64,000 nt of DNA from Bin5 sp965200685 (GCA_965200685.1 OZ241379.1:2108001-2172000); one strand, 5' to 3'. Counted from the first letter of the stretch, positions 16,513 to 24,882 are shown. A program made the numbers and translations. The notes: generated by a model not told the origin, from the letters alone.

Positions 16513-17934
16513 ATGAAGATGCACATTGGTGGGCAATGGGTAGACAAGACCGAGAAGATCGAAGTGCTGCATCCGTTCGATGGTTCAGTCATTGATACCA
16601 TTCCCCAAGGGGATGCAGCAGATGTGGAATTGGCACTGGCAACCGCGCAGCGAGGCGCGAAGGTTATGGCGAAGATGACCGGCTACGAGCGCTATGAGAT
16701 TCTGCGTAAAGTCGCGGACCTGATGGTGGAGAGGTCTGAAGATCTGGCCCGAACCATCACCTTGGAGGAGGGCAAAATTATCGCTGAGGGCCGGGTAGAG
16801 GCATCTCGTGCCGCAGAGATCATCGCGCTTTCTGCCGAAGAGGCCAAGCGCTTGGGTGGGGAGGTTGTGCCCTTGGATGGCGCGCCGGGCGTCAGCGGCA
16901 AATTTGGCTTTACCGTGCGAGTGCCCTGTGGCGTCATTGTCGGCATCAGCCCCTTCAACTTTCCACTACATCTAGTCTGCCACAAAGTCGGCCCGGCCCT
17001 GGCAGCAGGCAATGCCATCATTTTGAAGCCGGCCACAGACACGCCGCTTTCTGCGCTGAAGCTGGTGGAAATCTTCCTAGAAGCCGGGACCCCGCCAGAG
17101 GCAATCCAATGTCTCACCGGCTCCGGTGGGGTCATCGGCGATGCTCTCTGCGCGGACGCGCGCGTGCGTAAGATTACCTTCACCGGCAGCCGAGATATCG
17201 GTGAGCACATCTGCCGTACCGCCGGCCTGAAGCGGGTGACCATGGAACTTGGCTCAAACGCGCCTTTGATCGTCATGCCGGACGCGGATCCCGAACGGGT
17301 CGCGCAGGCCGCGGCCGCTTCTGGGTATTCAAATGCTGGCCAGGTCTGTATCTCTACCCAACGGGTTGTCACCCACGAAAAGATCTACGCTGATTTTCTC
17401 GACGCCTTTCAGGCAACGGTCAAAAATATTACGACCGGCGACCCTCTGGCCACTTCAACGAAAATGGGGCCAATGATCCGAGAATCCGATGCTGTGCGGG
17501 TGGACCAATGGGTCAATGATGCCGTGCGCGATGGCGCGGACCTGATCCTCGGCGGCCAGCGCAATGGGCAGATGTACGAGCCGACCATTGTTTCCAATGT
17601 CAGACCAGAGATGCGTATCTCGTGCGATGAGGTATTTGGGCCGGTGGTGGGCGTGACTCGGGTCAGCGATATCCATGAAGCCATCGCCATTGCCAATGAC
17701 ACGAATTACGGCTTGAGCGCGGCCATCTTCACCCAAAACATTGATTGGGCGATGAAGTTCGTGCAGGAGGTCGAGTCCGGCAATCTGCATGTAAATTGGG
17801 GGACCCAGTGGCGGGCTGATCTGATGCCCTATGGCGGTGTCAAAGAGAGCGGCATGGGCAAGGAAGGGCCCAAATATGCCATTGAAGAGATGACTGAGAT
17901 GAAAATGGCGGTTTTCCATCTCGGCGATTCATAA
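16513..17934 (+). CDS. NAD(P)-dependent aldehyde dehydrogenase
   Basis: 473 residues with a strong GGAGGAG site before the ATG. It is a classical aldehyde dehydrogenase: Asn149 in SPFNFP, the cofactor strand ILKPATDTP, Glu245 in MELGSNAP and catalytic Cys279 in GQVCISTQR, with a C-terminal GGVKESGMGKEGP. Overall style is nearest to the GapN / lactaldehyde / phosphonoacetaldehyde dehydrogenase group, but the substrate cannot be fixed from sequence. It lies 121 nt after proA and may be its own unit. The gap between contains CCAGTGAACC, a fragment of the short repeat family seen elsewhere in the window. Confidence 0.9.
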   Translation: MKMHIGGQWVDKTEKIEVLHPFDGSVIDTIPQGDAADVELALATAQRGAKVMAKMTGYERYEILRKVADLMVERSEDLARTITLEEGKIIAEGRVEASRAAEIIALSAEEAKRLGGEVVPLDGAPGVSGKFGFTVRVPCGVIVGISPFNFPLHLVCHKVGPALAAGNAIILKPATDTPLSALKLVEIFLEAGTPPEAIQCLTGSGGVIGDALCADARVRKITFTGSRDIGEHICRTAGLKRVTMELGSNAPLIVMPDADPERVAQAAAASGYSNAGQVCISTQRVVTHEKIYADFLDAFQATVKNITTGDPLATSTKMGPMIRESDAVRVDQWVNDAVRDGADLILGGQRNGQMYEPTIVSNVRPEMRISCDEVFGPVVGVTRVSDIHEAIAIANDTNYGLSAAIFTQNIDWAMKFVQEVESGNLHVNWGTQWRADLMPYGGVKESGMGKEGPKYAIEEMTEMKMAVFHLGDS

Positions 17935-17947
17935 CACCCGTGGCTTG

Positions 17948-17996
17948 TGATCAGTGGCCTGTGCAGTGGCAAGGACTGCCCATCAGCCACTGATCA
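17948..17996. terminator. Hairpin between convergent genes, possible bidirectional terminator
   Basis: TGATCAGTGGC (17948-17958) pairs perfectly with GCCACTGATCA (17986-17996); an inner GCAGT/ACTGC pair can extend it. No clear T run follows on either strand. The right arm contains the stop codon of the leftward methyltransferase gene. The CAGTGG core links it to the dispersed repeats. Confidence 0.4.
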
Positions 17997-18905
17997 TTGG
18001 CTATGACAGTGAAAGATCCCCAGACGGAATTCGTGGTTCATCTCTGGCTCTTGGAGGGCCAGCCCTCCTGTGGCGATCCACTCTGTACATGGGCCAAAGG
18101 AACAGATGGTCAGCGGACGTTCGCTTGCCTCCTGGCGCAAGCGGGCTATGACTGTTTGCAGCATCTCTCCACGGAAAGGACTAAAGAGAAAGTAAACTGT
18201 CCCCGCGCCTAAGTCTACGCTCCTGGCGTCTCCTTGTTCAAACACCACGCCATCAAGTCCGAGGGTGGCTGCTTGGTGGCGCGCCTGCTTCACAAAGGCC
18301 GGCATAACCTCCAGCCCAACAGCCTCAACCCCTGTCAACAGATGCACCAACAGCACCACTTGGCCCAAACCGGAGCCGATGTCCACAAATGTGTCCTCTG
18401 CTGTCAAAGGGACCCGGTCCACCAATTCGAGGAGAACGCTCACGGGTGTTGTTTCGTAGTGGATCATCTCTGCATGGCTGGCATTCCATGGATGTGGCAG
18501 GCAGTCGCTGTGGAACAGGCCTGCGGCCAACTCATCGGCGGCTTCTGCTCCCCAATGTAGGCAAGCTGGGCCCTGGCCGGCCTGGTAGCGACTGTTGCGT
18601 TGCAGAAGAGTGCGTACTTGGAGGGCTGTGATTGTCCCTGCTCGGACCCCAGCGCGTAGTTTTTGATAGAAAAGACTGTTACGTCTCTCCAAATCTGCTC
18701 GTCGTGCGATGGCTCGGTGTAAGGGCATAGTGAGCGGCTGCCCTTGTCTATTGGTGGGCTGCGGGGTGTAGGTGCGGAGTGCTTTCTCCAGAAAGTCAAG
18801 GGTATGCAGGGCCTGGAAGCGTGCCTGAAAATTGGCGTCATTGTCAAGGCTCTTATCTTGCTCTAGCACGCGTAAATCCCGTTCCAATTGGGCTAGGTCG
18901 GGCAT
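17994..18905 (-). CDS. Class I SAM-dependent methyltransferase, DOT1-like core
   Basis: 303 residues. After an N-terminal helical part of about 150 residues comes a Rossmann methyltransferase core: motif I is FVDIGSGLGQVVLLVHLL (SAM binding), the following acidic strand end is GLEVMPAFVKQAR and motif post-I is FEQGDARSVD, then VYFLFSPF in the place of the catalytic motif IV. The VDIGSGLGQ wording is like the DOT1/KMT4 family, although bacterial relatives need not act on histones. It is the last gene of the leftward run that starts with the DtxR-type regulator, 25 nt after rimO. Target unknown; a protein or cofactor substrate is possible. Confidence 0.7.
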   Translation of the reverse strand: MPDLAQLERDLRVLEQDKSLDNDANFQARFQALHTLDFLEKALRTYTPQPTNRQGQPLTMPLHRAIARRADLERRNSLFYQKLRAGVRAGTITALQVRTLLQRNSRYQAGQGPACLHWGAEAADELAAGLFHSDCLPHPWNASHAEMIHYETTPVSVLLELVDRVPLTAEDTFVDIGSGLGQVVLLVHLLTGVEAVGLEVMPAFVKQARHQAATLGLDGVVFEQGDARSVDLGAGTVYFLFSPFRGEMLQTVIARLRQEASERPLTICSFGPCTEWIATGGLALQEPEMNHEFRLGIFHCHSQ

Positions 18906-18930
18906 TGTGGCCTCTGATGCGGTCAGGGAT

Positions 18931-20346
18931 TTATGCTGATGATTCTTGAAGTCTGATCAAATCTGCTTGGCTTGAGAAGGTTTCTGCCAGCAGTGGTTCG
19001 CCGACCAGATCGTACTCTAGCGCGCCGTTGATGTGAACTTCCAGCATTGTGCCGGCCGGCGCGCCGCTGATGCTGGGGACAAGCACCAGCCCATCCACTT
19101 CCGGCGCGTCTCGATAGCTACGGCCCAACAGCAGGGGTTCACCGGTCTCCGCGATCTCGCCTTCACCTTCTACTAAGATGTCGAGCACTCTGCCGATTTG
19201 CTTCTGGTTTTGGCGCAGACTGATCGGCTGTTGGGCTTGCATGAGACGCCCATAGCGCTCTTCTTTCTCCTCTTCAGGGACAGGGTCGGGCAATGCTGCA
19301 GCAGGTGTAGATGGCTCCGGGCTGAAGGGAAATGCACCGATCTTGTCGAATTTGATGACCCGAATGAAATCCAACAGATGTTGGAACTCCTCTTCTGTCT
19401 CGCCGGGGTAGCCGACGATAAATGTTGTCCGCAGGGCGATATCCGGCATGGCGGCCCGCAGTTTTCCTAGATGGTCGTAGACCATTTCCAGCCGGGAAGG
19501 GCGGCGCATGCGGCGCAGCGTGTGGGGATCTGCATGCTGCAGGGGCATGTCCAGATACGGCACGATCTTTTCCTGCATGGCCATCACTTCGATCAGGCGG
19601 TCGCTTACATGCCCAGGATAGGCGTACATCAGGCGCAGCCATTGCAGGGAATCGCTGCTGCGATTGCAGAGCGTCTGCAACAGACGAGGCAGGCTGTCCG
19701 CTTCGCCCCAATCCCGCCCGAAATCAGTCGTGTCTTGGGCGACGATCACCAGCTCCTTGGCCCCCGCCGCGACCAGCGCATTGGCTTCATCAATGATGGC
19801 CTCGATAGGACGGCTCCGCAGCTTGCCTTTGAAAGTGGGGATCGTGCAGAAAGCACAGGGCGCGTTGCAGCCATCGGAAATTTTGAGATAGGCACTGCCC
19901 CCGACTACGGGTGGGCGCGGCACCGGGCTTAGATAGCTTTCATCCGGGTCGCCCAGCAGGCTGTAGCGTTGCAAGCGCGCAGGCTGTGGGCCGCCCCGGA
20001 TGCGCTTGAGCAGTTCCACCACATCCATCCAGCGCCGGGTCCCCAGCAGGCCGTCTACCTGTGGCACCCGGCGCAACACCTCCTCGCCGTTGCGTTGCGC
20101 TAGACAACCGGCCGCTATCAACAGCTGGCTATGGCATTTGGTATCGGCTAACTCCTGTAATACACCAATCGACTCCTCTTTGGCGGCTTCCAGAAAGCCA
20201 CAGGTGTTGACGATCAGCACATCTGCACTGTGCATATCCGCGGCCGCATGGATGTCCGCACCCTGTAACAGCATCTCCATGCCGTCACTGTCCACTTTAT
20301 TTTTCGGGCAGCCCAGGGTAATCAGGTGATAGGTCTGGTTCGTCAT
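18931..20346 (-). CDS. rimO: Ribosomal protein S12 methylthiotransferase
   Basis: 471 residues in three domains. The N-terminal UPF0004 domain carries Cys13, Cys49 and Cys81 (LGCPKNKVDSD, NTCGFLEAAKEES, AAGCLAQRNGEE), which bind the auxiliary 4Fe-4S cluster. The radical-SAM domain has C160xxxC164xxC167 (CNAPCAFCTIP). A C-terminal TRAM domain binds substrate. It adds a methylthio group to a conserved aspartate of ribosomal protein S12. RimO is favoured over MiaB by the CPKNKVDSD and CNAPCAFCTIP forms. Its ATG overlaps the upstream metallophosphoesterase stop codon by four bases. Confidence 0.94.
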   Translation of the reverse strand: MTNQTYHLITLGCPKNKVDSDGMEMLLQGADIHAAADMHSADVLIVNTCGFLEAAKEESIGVLQELADTKCHSQLLIAAGCLAQRNGEEVLRRVPQVDGLLGTRRWMDVVELLKRIRGGPQPARLQRYSLLGDPDESYLSPVPRPPVVGGSAYLKISDGCNAPCAFCTIPTFKGKLRSRPIEAIIDEANALVAAGAKELVIVAQDTTDFGRDWGEADSLPRLLQTLCNRSSDSLQWLRLMYAYPGHVSDRLIEVMAMQEKIVPYLDMPLQHADPHTLRRMRRPSRLEMVYDHLGKLRAAMPDIALRTTFIVGYPGETEEEFQHLLDFIRVIKFDKIGAFPFSPEPSTPAAALPDPVPEEEKEERYGRLMQAQQPISLRQNQKQIGRVLDILVEGEGEIAETGEPLLLGRSYRDAPEVDGLVLVPSISGAPAGTMLEVHINGALEYDLVGEPLLAETFSSQADLIRLQESSA

Positions 20347-20984
20347 GTGGTTCGTGGTTCAATCTCCAGAATTTGATAGGGGTAGATGTTGATCACTTGT
20401 GTCTGGTGGTAGTAGGTTTTGGTAATCGTATCGGAGCGATAGAGATGGATATGCCCATGCAACAGATAGTTCGGCTTGAACCATTCCATAAAATGGAGAA
20501 AGGAACGAAACCCTGTATGCGCGCGGTCGGGCTGGTCATGGATGCCAAAGGGTGGTGAGTGGGAAACCAACACATCCAACCAGCGGCCATGACGTAGGCG
20601 ATTGAACAACAATCCTGGAAGCATTTTGGCGATATTCCCCCACATCTCTGCGTTGGTATACTGGAAGCGGGGTGCCGAATTGTAACGCATAGAGCCTTCC
20701 AGGCCCGCCAGCAGTAGGCCGCCTGTATCATGGGTGGCGCAATGTAAGTTGGTCGCACCGGCCGGGCCGCTCATCACCTGGTTGTTGGACCAATACTCCT
20801 CTTCCTTGCCATGGTTGCCATAGACGAAATAGCTAGGACGGTTCAGCATACTGACGACGAAATCAATGTAATAGTAGGGCAGGTCCCCGCAGCTAATGAT
20901 CAGATCAACATCGCCCACGTGCTCGCGGATGCCGCCACTGTACAGGACAGGAACTACTTTATCGCTGATGGCAAGGACGCGCAT
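20343..20984 (-). CDS. Calcineurin-like metallophosphoesterase
   Basis: 213 residues. Metal-binding motifs appear in order as ISD (residue 7 region), SCGDLPYYYIDF, VYGNHG, VSHSPP and LHGHIH. Two positions differ from the textbook family: the first motif is DK rather than DxH, and GNHG replaces GNHD/E. Both variants occur in a small-phosphoesterase subgroup of unknown substrate, so activity on a phosphodiester or phosphomonoester is likely but unassigned. It overlaps rimO by four bases and starts 21 nt after the thioredoxin-like gene, so it belongs to the same operon. Confidence 0.8.
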   Translation of the reverse strand: MRVLAISDKVVPVLYSGGIREHVGDVDLIISCGDLPYYYIDFVVSMLNRPSYFVYGNHGKEEEYWSNNQVMSGPAGATNLHCATHDTGGLLLAGLEGSMRYNSAPRFQYTNAEMWGNIAKMLPGLLFNRLRHGRWLDVLVSHSPPFGIHDQPDRAHTGFRSFLHFMEWFKPNYLLHGHIHLYRSDTITKTYYHQTQVINIYPYQILEIEPRTT

Positions 20985-21005
20985 AGTTGTATCTAGCTGC
21001 TGCCC

Positions 21006-21611
21006 CTACGAATCAGGTGCCATTGGGGTTGGCCGAATTTGATCCAGCAGAGCATCAAACTCCATCTGATTGGTAAGGGGCCCGACAACGACCTCAACGA
21101 TTTGGCCTGCGGGATTGATGAAGAACGTCTCTGGAACGCCTTGGATTTGATAGCGGCGGGCTGCTTGGCTGTGTAGGTCCGGGCCATTGGGGTAGGTGAT
21201 ATTGAACTCTGCTAGGTAAGCGAGGGCGGCCGGCTCCTGGTCTAGATAGTCCAGTCCGAGGAAGATGATCCCGTTCTCCTTTTCTCTGCGCCAGGTCTGC
21301 TCCAACAATGCTGCCTCGTCACGACAGGGGGCACACCAACTGGCCCAAAAGTTGATCACAACGCCTTTCCCCCGCAGATGTTGTAGGTCAATGGTTTCGC
21401 CTGCGAAAGTCGTGAATTTCAGCTGCGGTGCTTCCCCCGCGGCCCGCTGCTGCTGCACATTTGTCTGCCACAAGCGTACAGCCAGCAGCGAGAGAAAGCC
21501 CAAACCGATGACAACAAACAGAATCTGCCAAAGTGTAGTGGCGAATGGCGAGTATTTCGGGGCGAGTACCTGCTCTCTACGTTCCATGTGCCACTCGCGA
21601 GTATCAGTCAT
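21006..21611 (-). CDS. Membrane-anchored TlpA/ResA-type thioredoxin
   Basis: 201 residues from the ATG at 21611, which overlaps the ccmH stop by eight bases. One membrane helix (about 28-48) anchors a periplasmic/extracellular thioredoxin domain with redox motif C93-A-P-C96 in NFWASWCAPCRDE and the cis-Pro segment GVPETFFINPAGQIV. Such proteins keep the CXXCH cysteines of apocytochrome c reduced or act in other thiol relays, which agrees with the CcmH gene just upstream. The first 20 residues (TREWHMERREQVLAPKYSP) are translated from a short repeat shared with murE at 60941-60979, so the N-terminal tail looks like inserted sequence. Confidence 0.9.
   Translation of the reverse strand: MTDTREWHMERREQVLAPKYSPFATTLWQILFVVIGLGFLSLLAVRLWQTNVQQQRAAGEAPQLKFTTFAGETIDLQHLRGKGVVINFWASWCAPCRDEAALLEQTWRREKENGIIFLGLDYLDQEPAALAYLAEFNITYPNGPDLHSQAARRYQIQGVPETFFINPAGQIVEVVVGPLTNQMEFDALLDQIRPTPMAPDS
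21561..21599 (-). repeat. Short dispersed repeat inside the TlpA-like gene
   Basis: Read on the minus strand, 39 nt align without gaps to 60941-60979 in murE with about 31 identities, including an exact GTAGAGAGCAG. The two copies lie in unrelated genes and in the same translation frame, giving ERREQV here and ESREQF in MurE. Confidence 0.65.
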
Positions 21612-22143
21612 AGTGGGCCAGTTCCTCATCTAGGCGTCGTTCGTATTCATGGTCCGGCTTTGTGCTGGCTGTTTGGCGAACTGGCCGGGACATCTGCCGC
21701 AGACGCGCCCCCAAAAAGAACCCGCTACCCACAACAGCTACCAGCGGCAAAATCCATGCCAGCCAGTTGAACCCTTGTCGGGGCGGCTCGCCCAGAACCT
21801 GCGGTCCGTACTGTTCCAAGAAATAGGCTTTGATCGATTCCGCGTCTTCGCCAGCCGCCAATTTCATGGCGATCATCTCCTTCATCTGCGCGCAAGCCTT
21901 TAGCTCACAGGTATCCAGACGCAGCCCACCACCGCATAGGGGACACCACAATTGCCGGGCCACGATGTTTACTTCGTCTGCTGTAATGGCCGTAGGGCCT
22001 TCCTGGGCCAATACAAGCTGCCCACTATGGCTGCAGGCAAGCAGGGCCCACAAGACGATGAGGAGTCTCTGGATGAAAACCGTATCAACAATGCTTCGCA
22101 GTGCGGCAGAAGCGATGCGCGGCACTATGTAGATCTTGGGCAT
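21604..22143 (-). CDS. ccmH: Cytochrome c maturation protein CcmH (CycL/NrfF type)
   Basis: 179 residues. A signal/anchor helix (about 26-47) is followed by the CcmH domain with the redox motif RQLWCPLCGGGLRLDTCELKAC; Cys67 and Cys70 form the LxCxxC pair, here with two extra cysteines. A C-terminal membrane helix (about 125-150, NWLAWILPLVAVVGSGFFLGA) is present. CcmH reduces apocytochrome c for haem ligation with CcmF/CcmG. Other ccm genes are not in the window. It follows the DtxR-type regulator by 14 nt and overlaps the thioredoxin gene. No good ribosome site precedes the chosen ATG, so translation may be coupled. Confidence 0.85.
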   Translation of the reverse strand: MPKIYIVPRIASAALRSIVDTVFIQRLLIVLWALLACSHSGQLVLAQEGPTAITADEVNIVARQLWCPLCGGGLRLDTCELKACAQMKEMIAMKLAAGEDAESIKAYFLEQYGPQVLGEPPRQGFNWLAWILPLVAVVGSGFFLGARLRQMSRPVRQTASTKPDHEYERRLDEELAHYD

Positions 22144-22157
22144 GGCGATGGGGCAGG

Positions 22158-22859
22158 CTATGGGCCCACTTTCACAAAGAGTCGTTTTGTCAATGTCCGC
22201 CCGATAATTCTCACGATATTTTCTGGGCTTTCTGGGGTCAGGTTACCTTGTATCTGGACGGTGATTGGCCCATCAAACGGTTCAACATTCAGTACTTTGA
22301 TGTGATGGCCAGGGACCAAATGCAGTTGCGACAGATAGCGCAGCAGGGGTCCATCGTGGTTGGCCACCCGGCGCAAGATACCGGCCTGTCCCGGTTTCAT
22401 CTCTGCTAAGCAGACCAGGTCCTCGTTCAGAATTTTGCCGATTCGGTTGGGGACAGGGTCCCCATGGGGGCAATGGGTCGGAAAGCCGCACAGAATTTCC
22501 ATGCGTTTTTCAAATTCGGAGCTGATCGAGTGCTCTAGCCGCATGGCTTCCGTCTTCACTTGATCCCAAGTGAAGCCCATGACTTCGATCAGAAATACTT
22601 CCAATAGACGATGTCTACGCAGCAGTTGCAGCGCGGCCAGACGCCCTTGCTCTGTCAGGCGAATGCCGGCTCGCGCAGCTCGCACCACATGGCCGGTCTC
22701 TGTCAGGCGTTTCGTCATGCTGCTGGCAGCAGCCGGCGAAACCTCCATCTTTTGTGCAAGGGCTGATGTGGAAACCCTATCTGTCTCTTCACTCAACTCG
22801 TAGATCGCTACCAGATAGTCGAGCATTCCATCGGTGATGATATTGCAGAATGTACGCAT
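22158..22859 (-). CDS. DtxR/MntR-family metal-dependent transcriptional regulator
   Basis: 233 residues from the ATG at 22859; an in-frame ATG at 22925 lies inside the promoter/operator and is unlikely. Winged helix (about 10-70: ALAQKMEVSPAAASSMTKRLTETGHV), dimerisation and metal domain (RRHRLLEVFL, MRLEHSISSEFE, FPTHCPHGDPVP) and a C-terminal SH3-like FeoA domain (LLRYLSQLHLVPGHHIKVLN). Proteins of this family repress iron or manganese genes when metal-loaded. It heads a six-gene leftward run and its own promoter overlaps an inverted repeat, consistent with autoregulation. Fe versus Mn cannot be decided from the residues seen. Confidence 0.9.
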   Translation of the reverse strand: MRTFCNIITDGMLDYLVAIYELSEETDRVSTSALAQKMEVSPAAASSMTKRLTETGHVVRAARAGIRLTEQGRLAALQLLRRHRLLEVFLIEVMGFTWDQVKTEAMRLEHSISSEFEKRMEILCGFPTHCPHGDPVPNRIGKILNEDLVCLAEMKPGQAGILRRVANHDGPLLRYLSQLHLVPGHHIKVLNVEPFDGPITVQIQGNLTPESPENIVRIIGRTLTKRLFVKVGP

Positions 22860-22902
22860 AATCGTTGCAACGCCCGCGTGTTTATATATCAATGTAAGAG
22901 TA

Positions 22903-22939
22903 GTGCCTATAGTATAGTTTGGCACAGGTAGGTTGTCAA
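22903..22939 (-). promoter_or_regulatory. Promoter with overlapping inverted repeat before the DtxR-type gene
   Basis: Minus strand: TTGACA (22934-22939), 17 nt, TATACT (22911-22916), close to perfect. An inverted repeat GTGCC (22903-22907) / GGCAC (22921-22925), 13-nt spacer, brackets the -10 box and is a candidate operator for the regulator it precedes. Confidence 0.65.
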
Positions 22940-22994
22940 TGACGAATCCGAGTGGCCTGCAGTGGCTCTGGCAAACTACGTGCTGCTCTTGTAG

Positions 22995-23885
22995 TCAAGC
23001 CTTAATCCCGGATAGAACCACCCCACGAATCATCAATTTCTGGGCAAAGAAGAAAACCACAATCATGGGGATCACCATCAGGAAAGACATGGCCATCATA
23101 TAGGGAATCTGCGTACTGTAAAGGCCCTTGAAGAACGTAATGCCGAGGGCTAGGGTGTAGTTTTCTTGGCTAGTGAGGAAGATCAAGGGGCCGAAGTAGT
23201 CGTTCCACACGGCCTGGAAGGTGAAGACCGAGATGGTGGCGATGGCTGGTCGGGAGAGAGGGATGAAGATCTGCCAGAGGATACGTAGGCGGTTGGCACC
23301 GTCCATCAGGGCTGCTTCTTCTAGTTCGAGGGGGAGGCCTTTGAAAAACTGGCGCATCAAAAAGATATTGAAGGCTCCACCGCCGAAGAAGGCCGGTACG
23401 GTCAAGGGTAGAAATGTATCCAGCCAGCCGACCCGATGGAAACCGATGAACAAGGGAATCAACGTGACCGCATTGGGCAACATAATGGACGCCAACACCA
23501 TGATGAACCAGATATCTCGCCCCGGAAAGCTGATGCGTGCGAATCCATAGCCGCACAAAGAAGCCGAAAGCAGGGTGCCCACCATCACGGCAATGGTAAT
23601 GGCCAGAGTATTCAACAGCCAGCGGGTCCATTGCATACTCTCATAGGTCCACCCTTCCGGGAAGTTCTGCCAGCGGAATGTCTGGGGGAAGAACGTGGGT
23701 GGGAAGACGTACACCTCTGTTTGGGTTTTCAAGGATGTGGTGATCATCCAGAACAGAGGCAGCAGGAATACGACCGCGCTCATAGCGAGCAGCAGATAGA
23801 TGAGGGCAATGCGGTTACTCTGGGCCGGTTTGCGCCGCCAATCCAGGTCCAGAATACTTCTGTAAACTTCTCGATCTCCGAGCAT
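22995..23885 (-). CDS. Carbohydrate ABC transporter permease, MalG type
   Basis: 296 residues from the ATG at 23885; a GTG one codon earlier (23888) is equally open. Six membrane helices and the EAA loop ELEEAALMDGANRLRILWQIFIPLSRP, where the ATPase docks, mark it as the second permease subunit of a CUT1-type sugar importer. The start codon overlaps the stop of the upstream permease (TGATG). No ATPase gene is nearby, so the importer probably uses a shared MsmX-like ATPase encoded elsewhere. Last gene of the leftward ABC unit. Confidence 0.93.
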   Translation of the reverse strand: MLGDREVYRSILDLDWRRKPAQSNRIALIYLLLAMSAVVFLLPLFWMITTSLKTQTEVYVFPPTFFPQTFRWQNFPEGWTYESMQWTRWLLNTLAITIAVMVGTLLSASLCGYGFARISFPGRDIWFIMVLASIMLPNAVTLIPLFIGFHRVGWLDTFLPLTVPAFFGGGAFNIFLMRQFFKGLPLELEEAALMDGANRLRILWQIFIPLSRPAIATISVFTFQAVWNDYFGPLIFLTSQENYTLALGITFFKGLYSTQIPYMMAMSFLMVIPMIVVFFFAQKLMIRGVVLSGIKA

Positions 23886-24799
23886 CACTGAACCTCCGCC
23901 TCATAGAAGACCCACAGAGCGGAAGAGCGGAAGACTAGCAATGTCACTACGAGGACCACAAAGAGCAAAAACCAGGCCATAGCCGAAGCCATGCCCATCT
24001 GTGTCCATTGAAAGGCCCGCTCGTAAAGCATTAGATTATAGAAATAGGTTGATTTCAGGGGTCCGCCTTCTGTCAGCACAAAAGCGTTCATAAATGTTTG
24101 GGAAGCGGCGATCAGCCCTATCACTAGGTTGAAGAAGATCGTGGGTGTCATCATGGGAATCGTGATATGGCGGAAGAGTTGTCGTTCATTGGCTCCGTCC
24201 AATTTGCCCGCTTCATAGAGGGATTCGGGGATGCCTTGGAGACCGGCCAAATAGATGATCATGCCGGCCCCAATCCCCCATAGACTCATCATCACCATGG
24301 ATGCCAGCGCAGTTTCAGGTTCTGCAAAGAAAGAGAATTTTGGCAAACCGACCCGTACTAGGATGGCGTTGATCAGACCGTAGTCCCGGTTCATCAGCCA
24401 GCCCCAGAGAATCAGGCTGGCGATGGCTGGTACGATGGCCGGCATATAAAAACTGGTGCGGAAGAAAGCGATGCCCTTCACCCGCTGGTTCAGGAGCATC
24501 GCTAGGATAAACGCTCCGACCATGCCTAAGGGTACGGATGTCCCGGCATAGATCAGCGTGACTTTACATGCTTGCCAGAAGTTCTTATCGGCCGTGAACA
24601 TCCCCATGTAATTGCGAATGCCGATCCATTCTGGCGCACGTAAAAGAGGAAACTTGGTGAAGCTCAAATACAGAGAGGCCAGCATCGGGCCAATGGTGAA
24701 GAGAAGCAATCCCAAGACGACCGGGCTAATAAAGAGATAGCCATGTACGGTATCCCGCGTACGCTTGTTCATGTGCGGAAACAATCGGGTACGAGGCAT
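23885..24799 (-). CDS. Carbohydrate ABC transporter permease, MalF/UgpA type
   Basis: 304 residues, six membrane helices, with the ATPase-docking EAA loop SLYEAGKLDGANERQLFRHITIPMMTP. It forms the channel with the downstream MalG-type subunit, overlapping its start by one base. An 83-nt gap with a strong hairpin (24848-24872) separates it from the binding-protein gene. Substrate not deducible; sugar or sugar-acid by family. Confidence 0.93.
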   Translation of the reverse strand: MPRTRLFPHMNKRTRDTVHGYLFISPVVLGLLLFTIGPMLASLYLSFTKFPLLRAPEWIGIRNYMGMFTADKNFWQACKVTLIYAGTSVPLGMVGAFILAMLLNQRVKGIAFFRTSFYMPAIVPAIASLILWGWLMNRDYGLINAILVRVGLPKFSFFAEPETALASMVMMSLWGIGAGMIIYLAGLQGIPESLYEAGKLDGANERQLFRHITIPMMTPTIFFNLVIGLIAASQTFMNAFVLTEGGPLKSTYFYNLMLYERAFQWTQMGMASAMAWFLLFVVLVVTLLVFRSSALWVFYEAEVQ

Positions 24800-24847
24800 T
24801 GTAGTTGTCGCCCCCCATGTGCTCCTGTACGAACTGCTAATGGTACG

Positions 24848-24872
24848 TGACCAGTGGTGTTACCACTGGTCA
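24848..24872 (-). repeat. Perfect hairpin between binding-protein and permease genes
   Basis: Perfect 11-bp stem TGACCAGTGGT / ACCACTGGTCA with a 3-nt loop and no T run. It lies at the point where a stabilising or attenuating hairpin would give more binding protein than permease. Its CCAGTGG/CCACTGG arms match the dispersed repeats of this window. Confidence 0.6.
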
Positions 24873-24882
24873 TTGAGCTGGG

